A stretch of 64,000 nt of DNA from Pseudomonas alloputida. Lineage in GTDB: Bacteria; Pseudomonadota; Gammaproteobacteria; Pseudomonadales; Pseudomonadaceae. Each line of letters begins with the position of its first letter. The stretch's first letter is position 1. The stretch is from contig NZ_CP128540.1 of assembly GCF_021283545.2 (NCBI RefSeq), forward strand, positions 5,616,501 through 5,680,500, written 5' to 3'. Under the pieces are notes generated by a model that worked only from the letters and a program-made list of their open reading frames with translations, did not search any database and had not been told where the DNA came from. Positions 8,332 through 17,006 of this stretch are shown in pieces. The translations under genes and the position numbers were made by a program.

Positions 8332-10316
8332 AGCGAGCGCCGCGCCTGCAGCATGTGCGGGCTCATCTGCGCCTGCGAAATCGCCATGTTCAAACTCAAC
8401 TCGAAGCGGCTACCCAGCCCGCGCGTCGATTCATGCGCCAATCTGGCCCCCAGCAACTCCCCCATCTGCCGGCAAATCGACAACCCAATCCCCAAACCGC
8501 CATACCGCCTGGTCATCGAACCATCGACCTGGAAGAACCGCTGGTACAGGGTCGACTGCTCCAGATCATCGAAACCGATACCGCTGTCGCTGACGGTAAA
8601 GGTCAACGCCAGATCATCCGGCCCCACCCGGCGGCCGCGCACCTGGATCATCACACCGCCCTGATGGGTGAACTTCAAACCGTTGTCCACCAGGCAACCC
8701 AGGCAGTGCGCCAGCTTCTGCCCGTCACCGAGCAACCCGTCCGGCAGGTCGGCCGGAATGTCCAGGCTCAGGTACAGGCCTTTGCCCAGCGCCTGCCCGG
8801 CATAACCGGCGCGCAAACCCTGCAACAGGGCGCGCAGGCTGAACGGTGCCGGCTGCGCCCGCAGGCGGCCGGCCTGCAGTTCGGACAGGGTAAGAATGGC
8901 ATCGACCATATCCATCATGCCTTGGGCAGACCCCACAGCCGTGTGATGGTACTGAGCCATTTCAGCCCCCATCGGCAGGGTGTGCATCAGCTCGAGCGAG
9001 CCAATCACTCCGTTCATCGGGGTACGCAGCTCATGAGTCACGCTGGCCAGGAACTCGTCCTTCAGGCGATTGCTCCTGGCCAGTTGCAGGTTCAGTTGCT
9101 CCAGCGTACGCCCAGTGTCGCGCAAGGTCTGTGCCTGCTGCTCGCGCAGGCTGTTGATGCGGTCGGCCAGTGCCAGCGACAGCAAGGCCACTTCCAAGGC
9201 CGAACCCAGCTGGCTGGCATACATGGTGATGAACACGTTCGGCAGGTAGCCCAGTACCATCAAGGTGTTGACCAGGCCACCAAGCAGGAACGCCGTCCAG
9301 GCGATGATGAACCAGCGCGCCACTCGCAAGCCGCGCCACCAGGCATACAGGCCGGCGCTGAAGACGCTTATGGTGAACAGCAGCGCCAGCAGCGTGGCCA
9401 TGCGCAGCGCAATGCCGTAAGGCATGCTCACCGCCAGTACCATGACCAGCGCCCCCCCCAGCATCAGCAGTTGCAACAGGCGATCGAAGCCACGGTTGAG
9501 GCTGCCCAATTGCAGGAAGTGCCGGGCGAACTGGCAACCGAACAGCCCGGCTGCACCAATGAACAAAGGCGTGGAGGCGTTCGCCCACCAAGGGCTGTCT
9601 GGCCAGAAATAGGCTACACCGGCGCCGTTCACCGAGACCTGGTAAAGGCCGAACGACGCGATGTAAAGGATGTAATAGAGGTAGCTGACGTCACGCACGC
9701 TGAGGTAGATGAACAGGTTGTACACCAGCATCACCAGTAAAACGCCGTAGATCATCCCCAGCACATACAGGCGCGTGGGCTGCTCTTCCAGGTAGGCTTC
9801 AGGGGACCATAACGCCAGCGGCGCTTGCACCGAACCCTGGCTGTGCAGCCGCAGGTACGCGGTGGTCACCTTGCCAGGTGGCAGTTGCAGTTCGAACAAG
9901 TAGTTGTTCTGCCGGATCTGCCGGCTGTCGTAGGGCAAGGCATCGCCGGTGCGCTGCGCCAGGCGGTACAAGCCGCTGCTGTCAGGCAAATACAGTTCGA
10001 GGTGATCCAGCGGCGGGTAGGCCAACTCCAGCAGCCATGACCGCGGGGCGGCGTTGGGCGCGGCAGTGGGGCGCAGTTCGACCTTGAGCCAGAACACCGA
10101 GGTGGAGTAACCGGCGTTCAGCACATCCTCATGGTGGGGCTGAAAGTGTTTGGCGAAACCGGGGGCACTGACCTGAGCGATGCTGGCATTGCCATCGGGG
10201 TCTTCATAAACCTGCATGGCCTTGCCCAGTGGAAGATGCCGGGTAGCGTCGTCGAAATCGACCGCTCCGGCCAGCACGGGCAGCAAACCCAGAAGCACAA
10301 TCAGCAAATAGCGCAT
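8328..10316 (-). CDS. ladS: LadS-type sensor histidine kinase lacking a receiver domain
   Basis: 662 residues. Order: signal peptide (MRYLLIVLLGLLPVLAGAV), periplasmic 7TMR-DISMED2 sensor (about 25-160), seven-helix 7TMR-DISM membrane region (about 180-385), coiled linker, HisKA domain with THELRTPMNG (phosphorylated His428) and HATPase with DNGLKFTH, DSGIGF and GGLGIGLSI. Position next to thiD and domain order match LadS, which in P. aeruginosa activates the GacS/GacA/Rsm cascade by phosphorelay. PAO1 LadS (795 residues, from memory) carries a C-terminal receiver; this one ends about 20 residues after the ATPase domain at a TAG within a REP. The orthology call rests on context and is inference. 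Confidence 0.82.
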   Translation of the reverse strand: MRYLLIVLLGLLPVLAGAVDFDDATRHLPLGKAMQVYEDPDGNASIAQVSAPGFAKHFQPHHEDVLNAGYSTSVFWLKVELRPTAAPNAAPRSWLLELAYPPLDHLELYLPDSSGLYRLAQRTGDALPYDSRQIRQNNYLFELQLPPGKVTTAYLRLHSQGSVQAPLALWSPEAYLEEQPTRLYVLGMIYGVLLVMLVYNLFIYLSVRDVSYLYYILYIASFGLYQVSVNGAGVAYFWPDSPWWANASTPLFIGAAGLFGCQFARHFLQLGSLNRGFDRLLQLLMLGGALVMVLAVSMPYGIALRMATLLALLFTISVFSAGLYAWWRGLRVARWFIIAWTAFLLGGLVNTLMVLGYLPNVFITMYASQLGSALEVALLSLALADRINSLREQQAQTLRDTGRTLEQLNLQLARSNRLKDEFLASVTHELRTPMNGVIGSLELMHTLPMGAEMAQYHHTAVGSAQGMMDMVDAILTLSELQAGRLRAQPAPFSLRALLQGLRAGYAGQALGKGLYLSLDIPADLPDGLLGDGQKLAHCLGCLVDNGLKFTHQGGVMIQVRGRRVGPDDLALTFTVSDSGIGFDDLEQSTLYQRFFQVDGSMTRRYGGLGIGLSICRQMGELLGARLAHESTRGLGSRFELSLNMAISQAQMSPHMLQARRSL

Positions 10317-10581
10317 ACAGCCCCAGCATGGCCTGTCCGGTCGCGTCGCGGTAGCCTCCCATCCGTTTGAGACGACGTGATCCTGCAGAACCCGTTTATC
10401 GAGTTATCCGAGCACTCTAGCATAGCCTCACAACCTGGCAATCGGCCACATAAAAACACAAAGAAAAGGCTCTAAATCAATGCTTTCAATAGAAAACCAA
10501 TCAATAACCTGACCGATCGATCAGTAAAACTCGTTTGTCGGACGATCCGCCCAAACAGGTTTGGTGGTAAGCTCGCCGACC
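10317..10581. promoter_or_regulatory. A/T-rich divergent control region ladS-thiD with a palindrome
   Basis: This 265-base intergenic region is clearly more A/T-rich than its surroundings, mainly 10420-10515. A near-palindrome, CTGACCGATCGATCAG, lies near 10509-10524, shortly before thiD. It could be an operator or simply the promoter region for the two divergent genes. No thiamine riboswitch motif was recognised. Confidence 0.35.
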
Positions 10582-11379
10582 ATGAATACCTACAGCTCCC
10601 GCCCCGTTGTCCTCTGTCTCTCCGGCCACGACCCCAGTGGCGGCGCCGGCTTGCAGGCAGATATCGAAGCCCTGATCGCCCAAGGCTGCCACGCTGCACC
10701 TGCAGTGACCGCCCTGACCGTGCAGGATACCGTCAACGTTTCCGACTTCCGCGTGCTCGACCGCGAGTGGGTGCTGGCCCAGGCCAATGCCGTGCTGGCC
10801 GACTCCACGGTGGCCGCCGTCAAGTTGGGCATGCTCGGCTCGATCGAGATGGTCGACACCGTCGCCGAACTGCTGGCCGCCCACCCTCACCTGCCGCTGG
10901 TCTGCGACCCGGTGCTGCGTGCCGGTGGCGGTGGCCGCCTGGGCAAGGACGAAGTGGGCTACGCCCTGCGTGAACGGTTGCTGCCGCTGGCGACCATCGC
11001 CACGCCGAACCTGCCCGAAGCACGCATCCTCGCAGAACTGCCCGAGGGCACCGCTGACGAATGTGCCGAGAAACTGTTGCCGTTCTGTAGACACCTGCTG
11101 ATTACCGGCGGTCACGGCGACGAAGACGAAATCCACAACCGCCTGTACACCCAGGACGGCCAGCACTTCACTTGGACTTGCCAGCGCCTGCCGGGCAGCT
11201 ACCATGGCTCGGGCTGCACCCTGGCCAGCGCCCTGGCCGGCCGCCTGGCGCTCGGCGAGCAGTTGGAAAGCGCCGTGCGCACCGCCCTGGACTACACCTG
11301 GCGCACCCTGCGTGACGCCGAGCAACTGGGCAAGGGCCAATACGTGCCGCGCCGCCTGCCCCTGGACTTCTGCTCCTGA
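10582..11379 (+). CDS. thiD: hydroxymethylpyrimidine/phosphomethylpyrimidine kinase
   Basis: 265 residues of the ribokinase-like ThiD family, which phosphorylates HMP and then HMP-P for thiamine synthesis. Motifs: [19 protein letters not shown] (substrate site), [48 protein letters not shown] and the anion-hole motif [14 protein letters not shown] near the C-terminus. The ATG at 10582 is preferred to an in-frame TTG at 10561 because it begins the conserved N-terminal strand. It leads an apparent operon thiD-thiE-hemL with 13- and 16-base gaps. Confidence 0.95.
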   Translation: MNTYSSRPVVLCLSGHDPSGGAGLQADIEALIAQGCHAAPAVTALTVQDTVNVSDFRVLDREWVLAQANAVLADSTVAAVKLGMLGSIEMVDTVAELLAAHPHLPLVCDPVLRAGGGGRLGKDEVGYALRERLLPLATIATPNLPEARILAELPEGTADECAEKLLPFCRHLLITGGHGDEDEIHNRLYTQDGQHFTWTCQRLPGSYHGSGCTLASALAGRLALGEQLESAVRTALDYTWRTLRDAEQLGKGQYVPRRLPLDFCS

Positions 11380-11392
11380 TACGAGGCCTTCA

Positions 11393-12016
11393 ATGAAGCT
11401 ACGCGGTCTGTACGCCATCACCGACAGCCAGCTGCTCGCCGGCCGTTTCCTGTCCCATGTCGAGGCGGCCCTGGAAGGCGGCGTGTGTCTGCTGCAGTAC
11501 CGCGACAAGACCGACGATGCTGCGCGCCGCCTGCGTGAAGCCGAAGGGCTGATGAAGCTCTGCGAGCGTTACGGCACCCAGTTGCTGATCAACGATGACG
11601 CCGAACTGGCCGCCCGCCTGGGTGTCGGCGTGCACCTGGGCCAGACCGACGGCCCGCTGACCCCGGCCCGCGCACTGCTCGGCCGTCAGGCAATCATCGG
11701 CTCCACCTGCCACGCCAGCCTCGAACTGGCCGCCCAGGCTGCCAGCGAAGGCGCCAGCTACGTGGCCTTTGGCCGCTTCTTCAATTCTGTCACCAAGCCG
11801 GGCGCGCCCGCTGCCAACGTCGGCCTGCTCGAGCAGGCCCGCGCCCAGGTGAAACTGCCGATCGCCGTGATCGGTGGCATCACCCTCGACAACGCCGCCC
11901 CACTGGTCGCCCACGGCGCCGACCTGCTGGCGGTGATCCACGGCTTGTTCGGTGCCGACAGCGCGCAGGAAGTCACCCGCCGCGCCCGCGCCTTCAACGC
12001 CTTGTTCGCATCCTGA
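11393..12016 (+). CDS. thiE: thiamine-phosphate synthase
   Basis: 207 residues of the TIM-barrel ThiE family, which joins HMP-PP and thiazole phosphate to give thiamine monophosphate. Visible signatures: [18 protein letters not shown] (pyrophosphate/Mg site), [47 protein letters not shown] and PIAVIGGIT. The start at 11393 follows ACGAGGCC. It lies directly between thiD and hemL, the order also known from P. aeruginosa. Confidence 0.95.
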   Translation: MKLRGLYAITDSQLLAGRFLSHVEAALEGGVCLLQYRDKTDDAARRLREAEGLMKLCERYGTQLLINDDAELAARLGVGVHLGQTDGPLTPARALLGRQAIIGSTCHASLELAAQAASEGASYVAFGRFFNSVTKPGAPAANVGLLEQARAQVKLPIAVIGGITLDNAAPLVAHGADLLAVIHGLFGADSAQEVTRRARAFNALFAS

Positions 12017-12032
12017 TTCGAGAGATACTTCC

Positions 12033-13316
12033 ATGTCCCGTTCCGAAGCCCTGTTCGCCCAAGCCCAGAAGCACATCCCTGGCGGTGTCAACTCGCCGGT
12101 CCGCGCTTTCAAGAGCGTTGGCGGCACGCCGCTGTTCTTCAAGCATGCCGAAGGCGCCTATGTCGTTGACGAGGACGACAAACGCTACGTCGACTACGTC
12201 GGCTCGTGGGGCCCGATGATCCTCGGCCACGGCCACCCGGACGTGCTGGACTCGGTACGCAGGCAGCTGGAGCACGGCCTGTCCTACGGCGCGCCGACCG
12301 CCATGGAAACCGAGATGGCCGACCTGGTCTGCTCGATCGTACCGTCGATGGAAATGGTGCGCATGGTCAGCTCGGGCACTGAAGCCACCATGAGCGCCAT
12401 CCGTCTGGCCCGTGGCTACACTGGCCGTGACGCCATCATCAAGTTCGAAGGCTGCTACCACGGCCACTCCGACAGCCTGCTGGTAAAAGCCGGCTCGGGC
12501 TTGCTGACCCAAGGCGTGCCAAGCTCGGCAGGCGTGCCAGCGGACTTCGCCAAGCACACCCTGACCCTGCCGTTCAACGACATCGCCGCCGTCGAGAAGA
12601 CCCTGGCCGAAGTTGGCCAGACCGTGGCCTGCATCATCGTGGAGCCAGTGGCCGGCAACATGAACTGCGTACCACCAGCACCGGGCTTCCTCGAGGGCCT
12701 GCGCGAGCAATGCGACAAGCATGGCGTGGTGCTGATCTTCGACGAAGTGATGACCGGTTTCCGCGTCTCGCTCGGCGGCGCCCAGGGCCATTACGGCATC
12801 AAGCCGGACCTGTCGACCTTCGGCAAGATCGTCGGTGGCGGCATGCCGGTCGGCTGTTTCGGCGGCAAGCGTGAAATCATGGGCTGCATCGCCCCGCTCG
12901 GCCCGGTCTACCAGGCCGGCACCCTGTCGGGCAACCCGCTGGCCATGGCCGCCGGCCTGACCACCCTCAAGCTGATCAGCCGCCCAGGCTTCCACGCCGA
13001 GCTGACCGACTACACCAGCCGCATGCTTGACGGCCTGCAGCAACGCGCCGATGCCGCTGGCGTGCCATTCGTCACCACCCAGGCCGGTGCCATGTTCGGC
13101 CTGTACTTCAGCGGCGCCGACGATATCGTCACCTTCGAAGACGTGATGGCCAGCGATGCCGAGCGCTTCAAGCGCTTCTTCCACCTGATGCTCGACGGTG
13201 GCGTGTACCTGGCACCGAGCGCATTCGAAGCGGGCTTCACCTCCATCGCCCATGGCGACAAGGAGCTGCAGATCACCCTGGATGCGGCTGAGAAAGCCTT
13301 TGCTGCCCTGAAGTGA
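12033..13316 (+). CDS. hemL: glutamate-1-semialdehyde 2,1-aminomutase
   Basis: 427 residues, the usual HemL length. This PLP enzyme makes 5-aminolevulinate from glutamate-1-semialdehyde in the C5 haem pathway. Motifs: [77 protein letters not shown] and the PLP-lysine segment [14 protein letters not shown]. The ATG at 12033 follows GAGAGATA. It is the last gene of the thiD-thiE-hemL run and is followed by a degenerate REP doublet. Confidence 0.96.
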   Translation: MSRSEALFAQAQKHIPGGVNSPVRAFKSVGGTPLFFKHAEGAYVVDEDDKRYVDYVGSWGPMILGHGHPDVLDSVRRQLEHGLSYGAPTAMETEMADLVCSIVPSMEMVRMVSSGTEATMSAIRLARGYTGRDAIIKFEGCYHGHSDSLLVKAGSGLLTQGVPSSAGVPADFAKHTLTLPFNDIAAVEKTLAEVGQTVACIIVEPVAGNMNCVPPAPGFLEGLREQCDKHGVVLIFDEVMTGFRVSLGGAQGHYGIKPDLSTFGKIVGGGMPVGCFGGKREIMGCIAPLGPVYQAGTLSGNPLAMAAGLTTLKLISRPGFHAELTDYTSRMLDGLQQRADAAGVPFVTTQAGAMFGLYFSGADDIVTFEDVMASDAERFKRFFHLMLDGGVYLAPSAFEAGFTSIAHGDKELQITLDAAEKAFAALK

Positions 13317-13329
13317 TGGCCAGCCTGTA

Positions 13330-13414
13330 CCGGCCTCTTCGTGAGCCAACCCACTCCTACACTCAAGAAAGCGACACCCCCTTGTAGGAGCGGGTTCACC
13401 CGCGAAGAGGCCGG
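13330..13414. repeat. REP doublet after hemL
   Basis: An intact REP (GTAGGAGCGGGTTCACCCGC, from 13384, running to CCGG at 13414) is preceded by a degenerate inverted copy (CCGGCCTCTTCGTGAGCC, 13330 to about 13360). It lies between hemL and the Sel1-repeat gene and may protect or end the hemL transcript. Confidence 0.75.
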
Positions 13415-13560
13415 CACAGGCAATAAATACGCACACACAATCAGCTGACTTCCCCAACCAAGCAGAAATTCGAGTAAAACTTTGTAAGGTTGGCGCTGCT
13501 TATCCCATAATGTGCCACCAGAGACATTGGCCGCAGCTTTGCAGAGGTAAGTCGATCCCC

Positions 13561-14106
13561 ATGAACCGCACCGGCCGCGCCCTGACCCTGGGCTGCCTGT
13601 TGCTTCTTCAGCCCCTGCTGGCCCTGGCGGAGGGCGGTAACTCGTTGCTGATTCCGGCGACGGGCCACTGCACCTTGAACGTTCAGCCTGAAGACCTGGC
13701 AAACGCCCTCAAGGCCTGCGAGCAGACGGCGACTGCGGGGGATGCCCAGGCGCAATTCGAACTGGGCGAGTATTACTACACGCAAACGCCAAAAAACCTG
13801 GGCAAAGCCCTGGACTGGTTCCAGAAGGCATCGCTGCAAGGCCAAGCCGACGCCCAATACCGTCTGGGTGCCATGTTCTTCCATGGCGAAGGGGTCAAGG
13901 CCAACAACGTGCAGGCCTACATCCTGCTGAAAATGGCTGCGGTCAATGGCGCCGAAGATGCGCTGGACATGGCCGACGAAGTGACCGAGCAAATGCCCCG
14001 CGACGAACTGGAGCATGCCACCCAGGTGCTCGGCCAGATTTTCCGCAAGTACCTGCTCGAACTGCAGAACGCCGAAGGGCGCACGCCGTTCTCGCCGCTT
14101 CCCTGA
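13561..14106 (+). CDS. secreted Sel1/TPR-repeat protein
   Basis: 181 residues with a signal peptide (MNRTGRALTLGCLLLLQPLLALAEGG, cleavage after LALA). Two or three Sel1-like helical repeats follow: AQAQFELGEYYYTQ, AQYRLGAMFFHGEGV and AYILLKMAAVNGAEDALDMA. Such repeats mediate protein contacts in the periplasm. The ATG at 13561 follows AGAGGTAAG. The role is not known; the gene occupies the same place after hemL in P. aeruginosa as I recall it. Confidence 0.75.
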   Translation: MNRTGRALTLGCLLLLQPLLALAEGGNSLLIPATGHCTLNVQPEDLANALKACEQTATAGDAQAQFELGEYYYTQTPKNLGKALDWFQKASLQGQADAQYRLGAMFFHGEGVKANNVQAYILLKMAAVNGAEDALDMADEVTEQMPRDELEHATQVLGQIFRKYLLELQNAEGRTPFSPLP

Positions 14107-14109
14107 AGG

Positions 14110-14436
14110 TCACTTTTCCGGCATTGGCATCGGGAACGGCATCACATTGCCGCCGCCCTTGGCCTCGCTGATCTTCGCCGTGCCCAGGCGCTCCACCTCA
14201 TCGATGCGCACAATCGAGTGCATCGGCACGAAACTGCGGACCACTCCGTCGAACTGGCTCTTGAGCTTCTCCTCACTCGGGTCCACTACCAGTTGCGAGC
14301 GCTCGCCGAACACGAACTCCTCGATTTCCAGAAAGCCCCACAGGTCACTCTGGTAGATCTGCTTGGCGTACATCTCGAAGACCTGACCCTGGTTCAGGAA
14401 GATCACTTTATAGATGGCGGGTTCGCGTTTGCTCAT
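14110..14436 (-). CDS. DUF1820-family protein
   Basis: 108 residues starting MSKREPAIYKVIFLNQGQVFEMYA, then YQSDLWGFLEIEEFVFGE and a Met/Pro-rich tail (MPFPMPMPEK). This matches the DUF1820 family, small conserved proteins of unknown function in gammaproteobacteria. The start at 14436 is chosen to fit the conserved N-terminus; the frame extends to 14475 without a better start. It converges on the Sel1-repeat gene with a 3-base gap. Confidence 0.8.
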   Translation of the reverse strand: MSKREPAIYKVIFLNQGQVFEMYAKQIYQSDLWGFLEIEEFVFGERSQLVVDPSEEKLKSQFDGVVRSFVPMHSIVRIDEVERLGTAKISEAKGGGNVMPFPMPMPEK

Positions 14437-14480
14437 GTTCGGCCAGATAACACATGCGTAAGAAAAGGTGGGCATGATAC

Positions 14481-14570
14481 CTGTTCTGGCCTGTTCACGG
14501 GTGGACCCACGCCCACAGGATCCCCACCGCCCTTGCCGGAGCGGGTTGACCCGCGGGGAGGCCAGAACAG
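14481..14570. repeat. degenerate REP doublet between DUF1820 gene and ybeZ
   Basis: CTGTTCTGGCC (14481-14491) and GGCCAGAACAG (14560-14570) are a perfect inverted pair enclosing two worn REP copies (CACGGGTGGACCCACGCCCAC and CCGGAGCGGGTTGACCCGC). It lies where miaB would be expected from the P. aeruginosa gene order. Confidence 0.7.
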
Positions 14571-14668
14571 CCTGTACATACCGTTGAACGTTTCAGTGCT
14601 TTCGCCACTGCCATTCAAGGGTTATTCTTGAGTTCAACTCCATCGCCGTCGAGCGGCTAAAAACGACC

Positions 14669-15667
14669 TTGAACGCACCCATAGAACCCCATCGTTTCAT
14701 CCTCGAACCCTTCGAGGCCCACCGTTTCGCCAACTTGTGCGGCCAGTTCGACGAGCACCTGCGCCTGATCGAACAGCGCCTGGCCATCGAGATCCGCAAC
14801 CGCGGCAATCAGTTCGAACTGATCGGCGAACCCAGGACCACCTCCGCTGCAGAACAGCTGCTGCGCCGTCTCTATCGCGAGACCAAGGCCACCGACCTGT
14901 CACCGGAAACCGTGCACCTGTACCTGCAGGAGTCGGCTGTCGAGAACATCGACAACCCGGCCGTCAACGAGGTCAGCGTGTCGCTGCGCACGCGCAAGGG
15001 CAATATCCGCCCGCGCGGGCTCAACCAGCAGCGCTACGTCAAGGAAATCCTGGCCAACGACATCAATTTCGGCATCGGCCCGGCCGGTACCGGCAAGACC
15101 TACCTGGCCGTAGCCTGCGCCGTGGACGCGCTGGAACGCGAACAGGTGCGCCGCATCCTGCTGGTGCGCCCGGCGGTCGAGGCGGGTGAGAAGCTCGGTT
15201 TCCTGCCCGGCGACCTGGCACAGAAAATCGACCCGTACCTGCGCCCGCTGTACGACGCCCTGTACGAAATGCTTGGCTTCGAACACGTGGCCAAGCTGAT
15301 CGAACGCCAGGTGATCGAAATCGCCCCTCTGGCCTACATGCGTGGCCGCACCCTGAACAACAGCTTCATCATCCTCGACGAAAGCCAGAACACCACGCTC
15401 GAGCAGATGAAGATGTTCCTGACCCGCATCGGTTTCGGCTCTACCGCGGTGATCACCGGTGACATCACCCAGGTCGACCTGCCCCGTGGCACCAAGTCGG
15501 GCCTGGCGCACGTCATCGAGGTGCTGAAGGACGTTCCGGGGATCAGCTTTACCCATTTCCAACCCAAGGATGTGGTTCGTCACCCACTGGTTCAGCGTAT
15601 CGTCGAAGCCTACGACCGCTTCGAAGCCCGCCAGCCCAAGCCCGAGGCGTCCGGCAAAGATGCTTGA
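14669..15667 (+). CDS. ybeZ: PhoH-like ATPase YbeZ
   Basis: 332 residues. PhoH-family ATPase that works with YbeY in ribosome and rRNA quality control. The ATP-binding core carries [11 protein letters not shown] (Walker A), [32 protein letters not shown] (Walker B) and [21 protein letters not shown]. No ATG fits: the frame begins with TTG at 14669 ([10 protein letters not shown]), with only a weak ribosome-binding site. It overlaps ybeY by 8 bases and leads ybeZ-ybeY-corC-lnt. In P. aeruginosa this operon is preceded by miaB, which is absent here. Confidence 0.92.
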   Translation: MNAPIEPHRFILEPFEAHRFANLCGQFDEHLRLIEQRLAIEIRNRGNQFELIGEPRTTSAAEQLLRRLYRETKATDLSPETVHLYLQESAVENIDNPAVNEVSVSLRTRKGNIRPRGLNQQRYVKEILANDINFGIGPAGTGKTYLAVACAVDALEREQVRRILLVRPAVEAGEKLGFLPGDLAQKIDPYLRPLYDALYEMLGFEHVAKLIERQVIEIAPLAYMRGRTLNNSFIILDESQNTTLEQMKMFLTRIGFGSTAVITGDITQVDLPRGTKSGLAHVIEVLKDVPGISFTHFQPKDVVRHPLVQRIVEAYDRFEARQPKPEASGKDA

Positions 15668-16133
15668 ACTTGATATCCAACGGGCCACGGATGCTGCCAC
15701 TCCAGAAGACGCCGCCTTGCGCCGCTGGTGCGAATTGGCGTTGCGCCAGCGCAGCGCCGACTCGGAAATGACCATTCGCCTGGTCGACGAAGCCGAAGGC
15801 CGCGAGCTGAACCACACCTACCGGCACAAGGACTACGCGACCAATGTGTTGTCGTTCCCGGCCGATGTGCCCGATGACCTGCTCGATATCCCGCTGCTGG
15901 GCGACCTGGTCATCTGTGTAGCGGTGGTCGAGCGCGAAGCGGCCGAACAAGGCAAATCGCTGGAAGCGCACTGGGCGCACCTGGTCATCCACGGTTGCCT
16001 GCACTTGCTCGGCTACGACCACATCGAGGATGAGGAAGCCGAGGAAATGGAAAGCCTGGAACGGGAATTGCTGGCAGAACTGGGTCACCCCGACCCGTAT
16101 GCCGATGATGAAACCGACACAATCACACACTGA
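15660..16133 (+). CDS. ybeY: endoribonuclease YbeY (16S rRNA maturation factor)
   Basis: 157 residues. Zinc-dependent endoribonuclease needed for 16S rRNA 3'-end maturation and 70S quality control. The motif [11 protein letters not shown] (about 114-124) supplies the three zinc-binding histidines, and [14 protein letters not shown] precedes it as in the family. The start ATG overlaps the end of ybeZ by 8 bases, suggesting translational coupling. Confidence 0.95.
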   Translation: MLELDIQRATDAATPEDAALRRWCELALRQRSADSEMTIRLVDEAEGRELNHTYRHKDYATNVLSFPADVPDDLLDIPLLGDLVICVAVVEREAAEQGKSLEAHWAHLVIHGCLHLLGYDHIEDEEAEEMESLERELLAELGHPDPYADDETDTITH

Positions 16134-16158
16134 TACACGAAGGATCACGAGAACCGCC

Positions 16159-16998
16159 ATGAGCGAAGATCGATCGAGCAACGGGCAGAAGTCCTGGCTG
16201 GGTAAACTGACCCAGGCTTTTGCCCATGAGCCGAAAAACCGCCAGGAGCTGCTTGAGCTGCTGCGCGAAGCCCATCAGAACAAATTGCTGGACAGCGAAG
16301 CGCTGACCATCGTCGAAGGCGCCATTCAGGTCGCCGACCTGCAAGTTCGCGACATCATGGTGCCGCGTTCGCAGATGAACAGCATCAAGGCCGGCCAGTC
16401 GCCTCGCGAGTTCCTGCCGGCGGTGATCGACGCCGCGCACTCGCGCTACCCGGTAATCGGCGAAAGCCATGACGATGTGCTCGGGATCCTGCTCGCCAAA
16501 GACTTGCTGCCGTTGATCCTCAAGGAGAACGGCGACAGCTTCAACATCAAGGACCTGCTGCGCCCGGCCACCTTCGTGCCCGAGTCCAAGCGCCTGAACG
16601 TGTTGCTGCGTGAATTCCGCGCCAACCACAACCACATGGCCATCGTCATCGACGAATATGGCGGCGTGGCGGGCCTGGTCACCATTGAGGACGTGCTGGA
16701 GCAGATCGTCGGCGATATCGAAGACGAGCACGACGTCGAGGAAGACAGCTACATCAAACCACTGCCCAGCGGTGATTTCCTGGTCAAAGCGCTTACCCCG
16801 ATCGAGAACTTCAACGAGTTCTTCGACAGCGAGTTCTCCGATGACGAGTTCGACACGGTCGGCGGCCTGGTGATGAGCGCCTTTGGCCACCTGCCCAAGC
16901 GCAACGAAACCACTGAGATCGGGTCTTACAAGTTCCGTATTCTCAACGCCGACAGCCGGCGGATACACTTGCTGCGCCTGACCCCGATCACCCGTTAA
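16159..16998 (+). CDS. corC: CorC/YbeX CBS-domain protein
   Basis: 279 residues. An N-terminal segment (1-70) is followed by two CBS domains (about 70-190, with VRDIMVPRSQM and VVID-type HNHMAIVIDEYGGVAGLVTIEDVLEQIVGDIEDE split across them) and a C-terminal CorC/HlyC domain (about 200-275, FDTVGGLVM, FGHLPKRNE). CorC/YbeX has been linked to Mg2+ export and, with ybeY/ybeZ, to ribosome metabolism. The ATG at 16159 follows AAGGATCACGAGAACC. It is 25 bases after ybeY and 8 bases before lnt. Confidence 0.93.
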   Translation: MSEDRSSNGQKSWLGKLTQAFAHEPKNRQELLELLREAHQNKLLDSEALTIVEGAIQVADLQVRDIMVPRSQMNSIKAGQSPREFLPAVIDAAHSRYPVIGESHDDVLGILLAKDLLPLILKENGDSFNIKDLLRPATFVPESKRLNVLLREFRANHNHMAIVIDEYGGVAGLVTIEDVLEQIVGDIEDEHDVEEDSYIKPLPSGDFLVKALTPIENFNEFFDSEFSDDEFDTVGGLVMSAFGHLPKRNETTEIGSYKFRILNADSRRIHLLRLTPITR

Positions 16999-17006
16999 GG
17001 ACAAAC

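Noticed and set aside
8277..9740. A 487-codon plus-strand frame opposite the LadS-type kinase
   Set aside because: It is antisense to conserved kinase domains and starts inside a REP; its Gln/Arg/His-rich product has no family resemblance.
10317..10581. Thiamine pyrophosphate riboswitch ahead of thiD
   Set aside because: No THI-box-like conserved elements were seen; in Pseudomonas such switches are usually expected ahead of thiC, not thiD.
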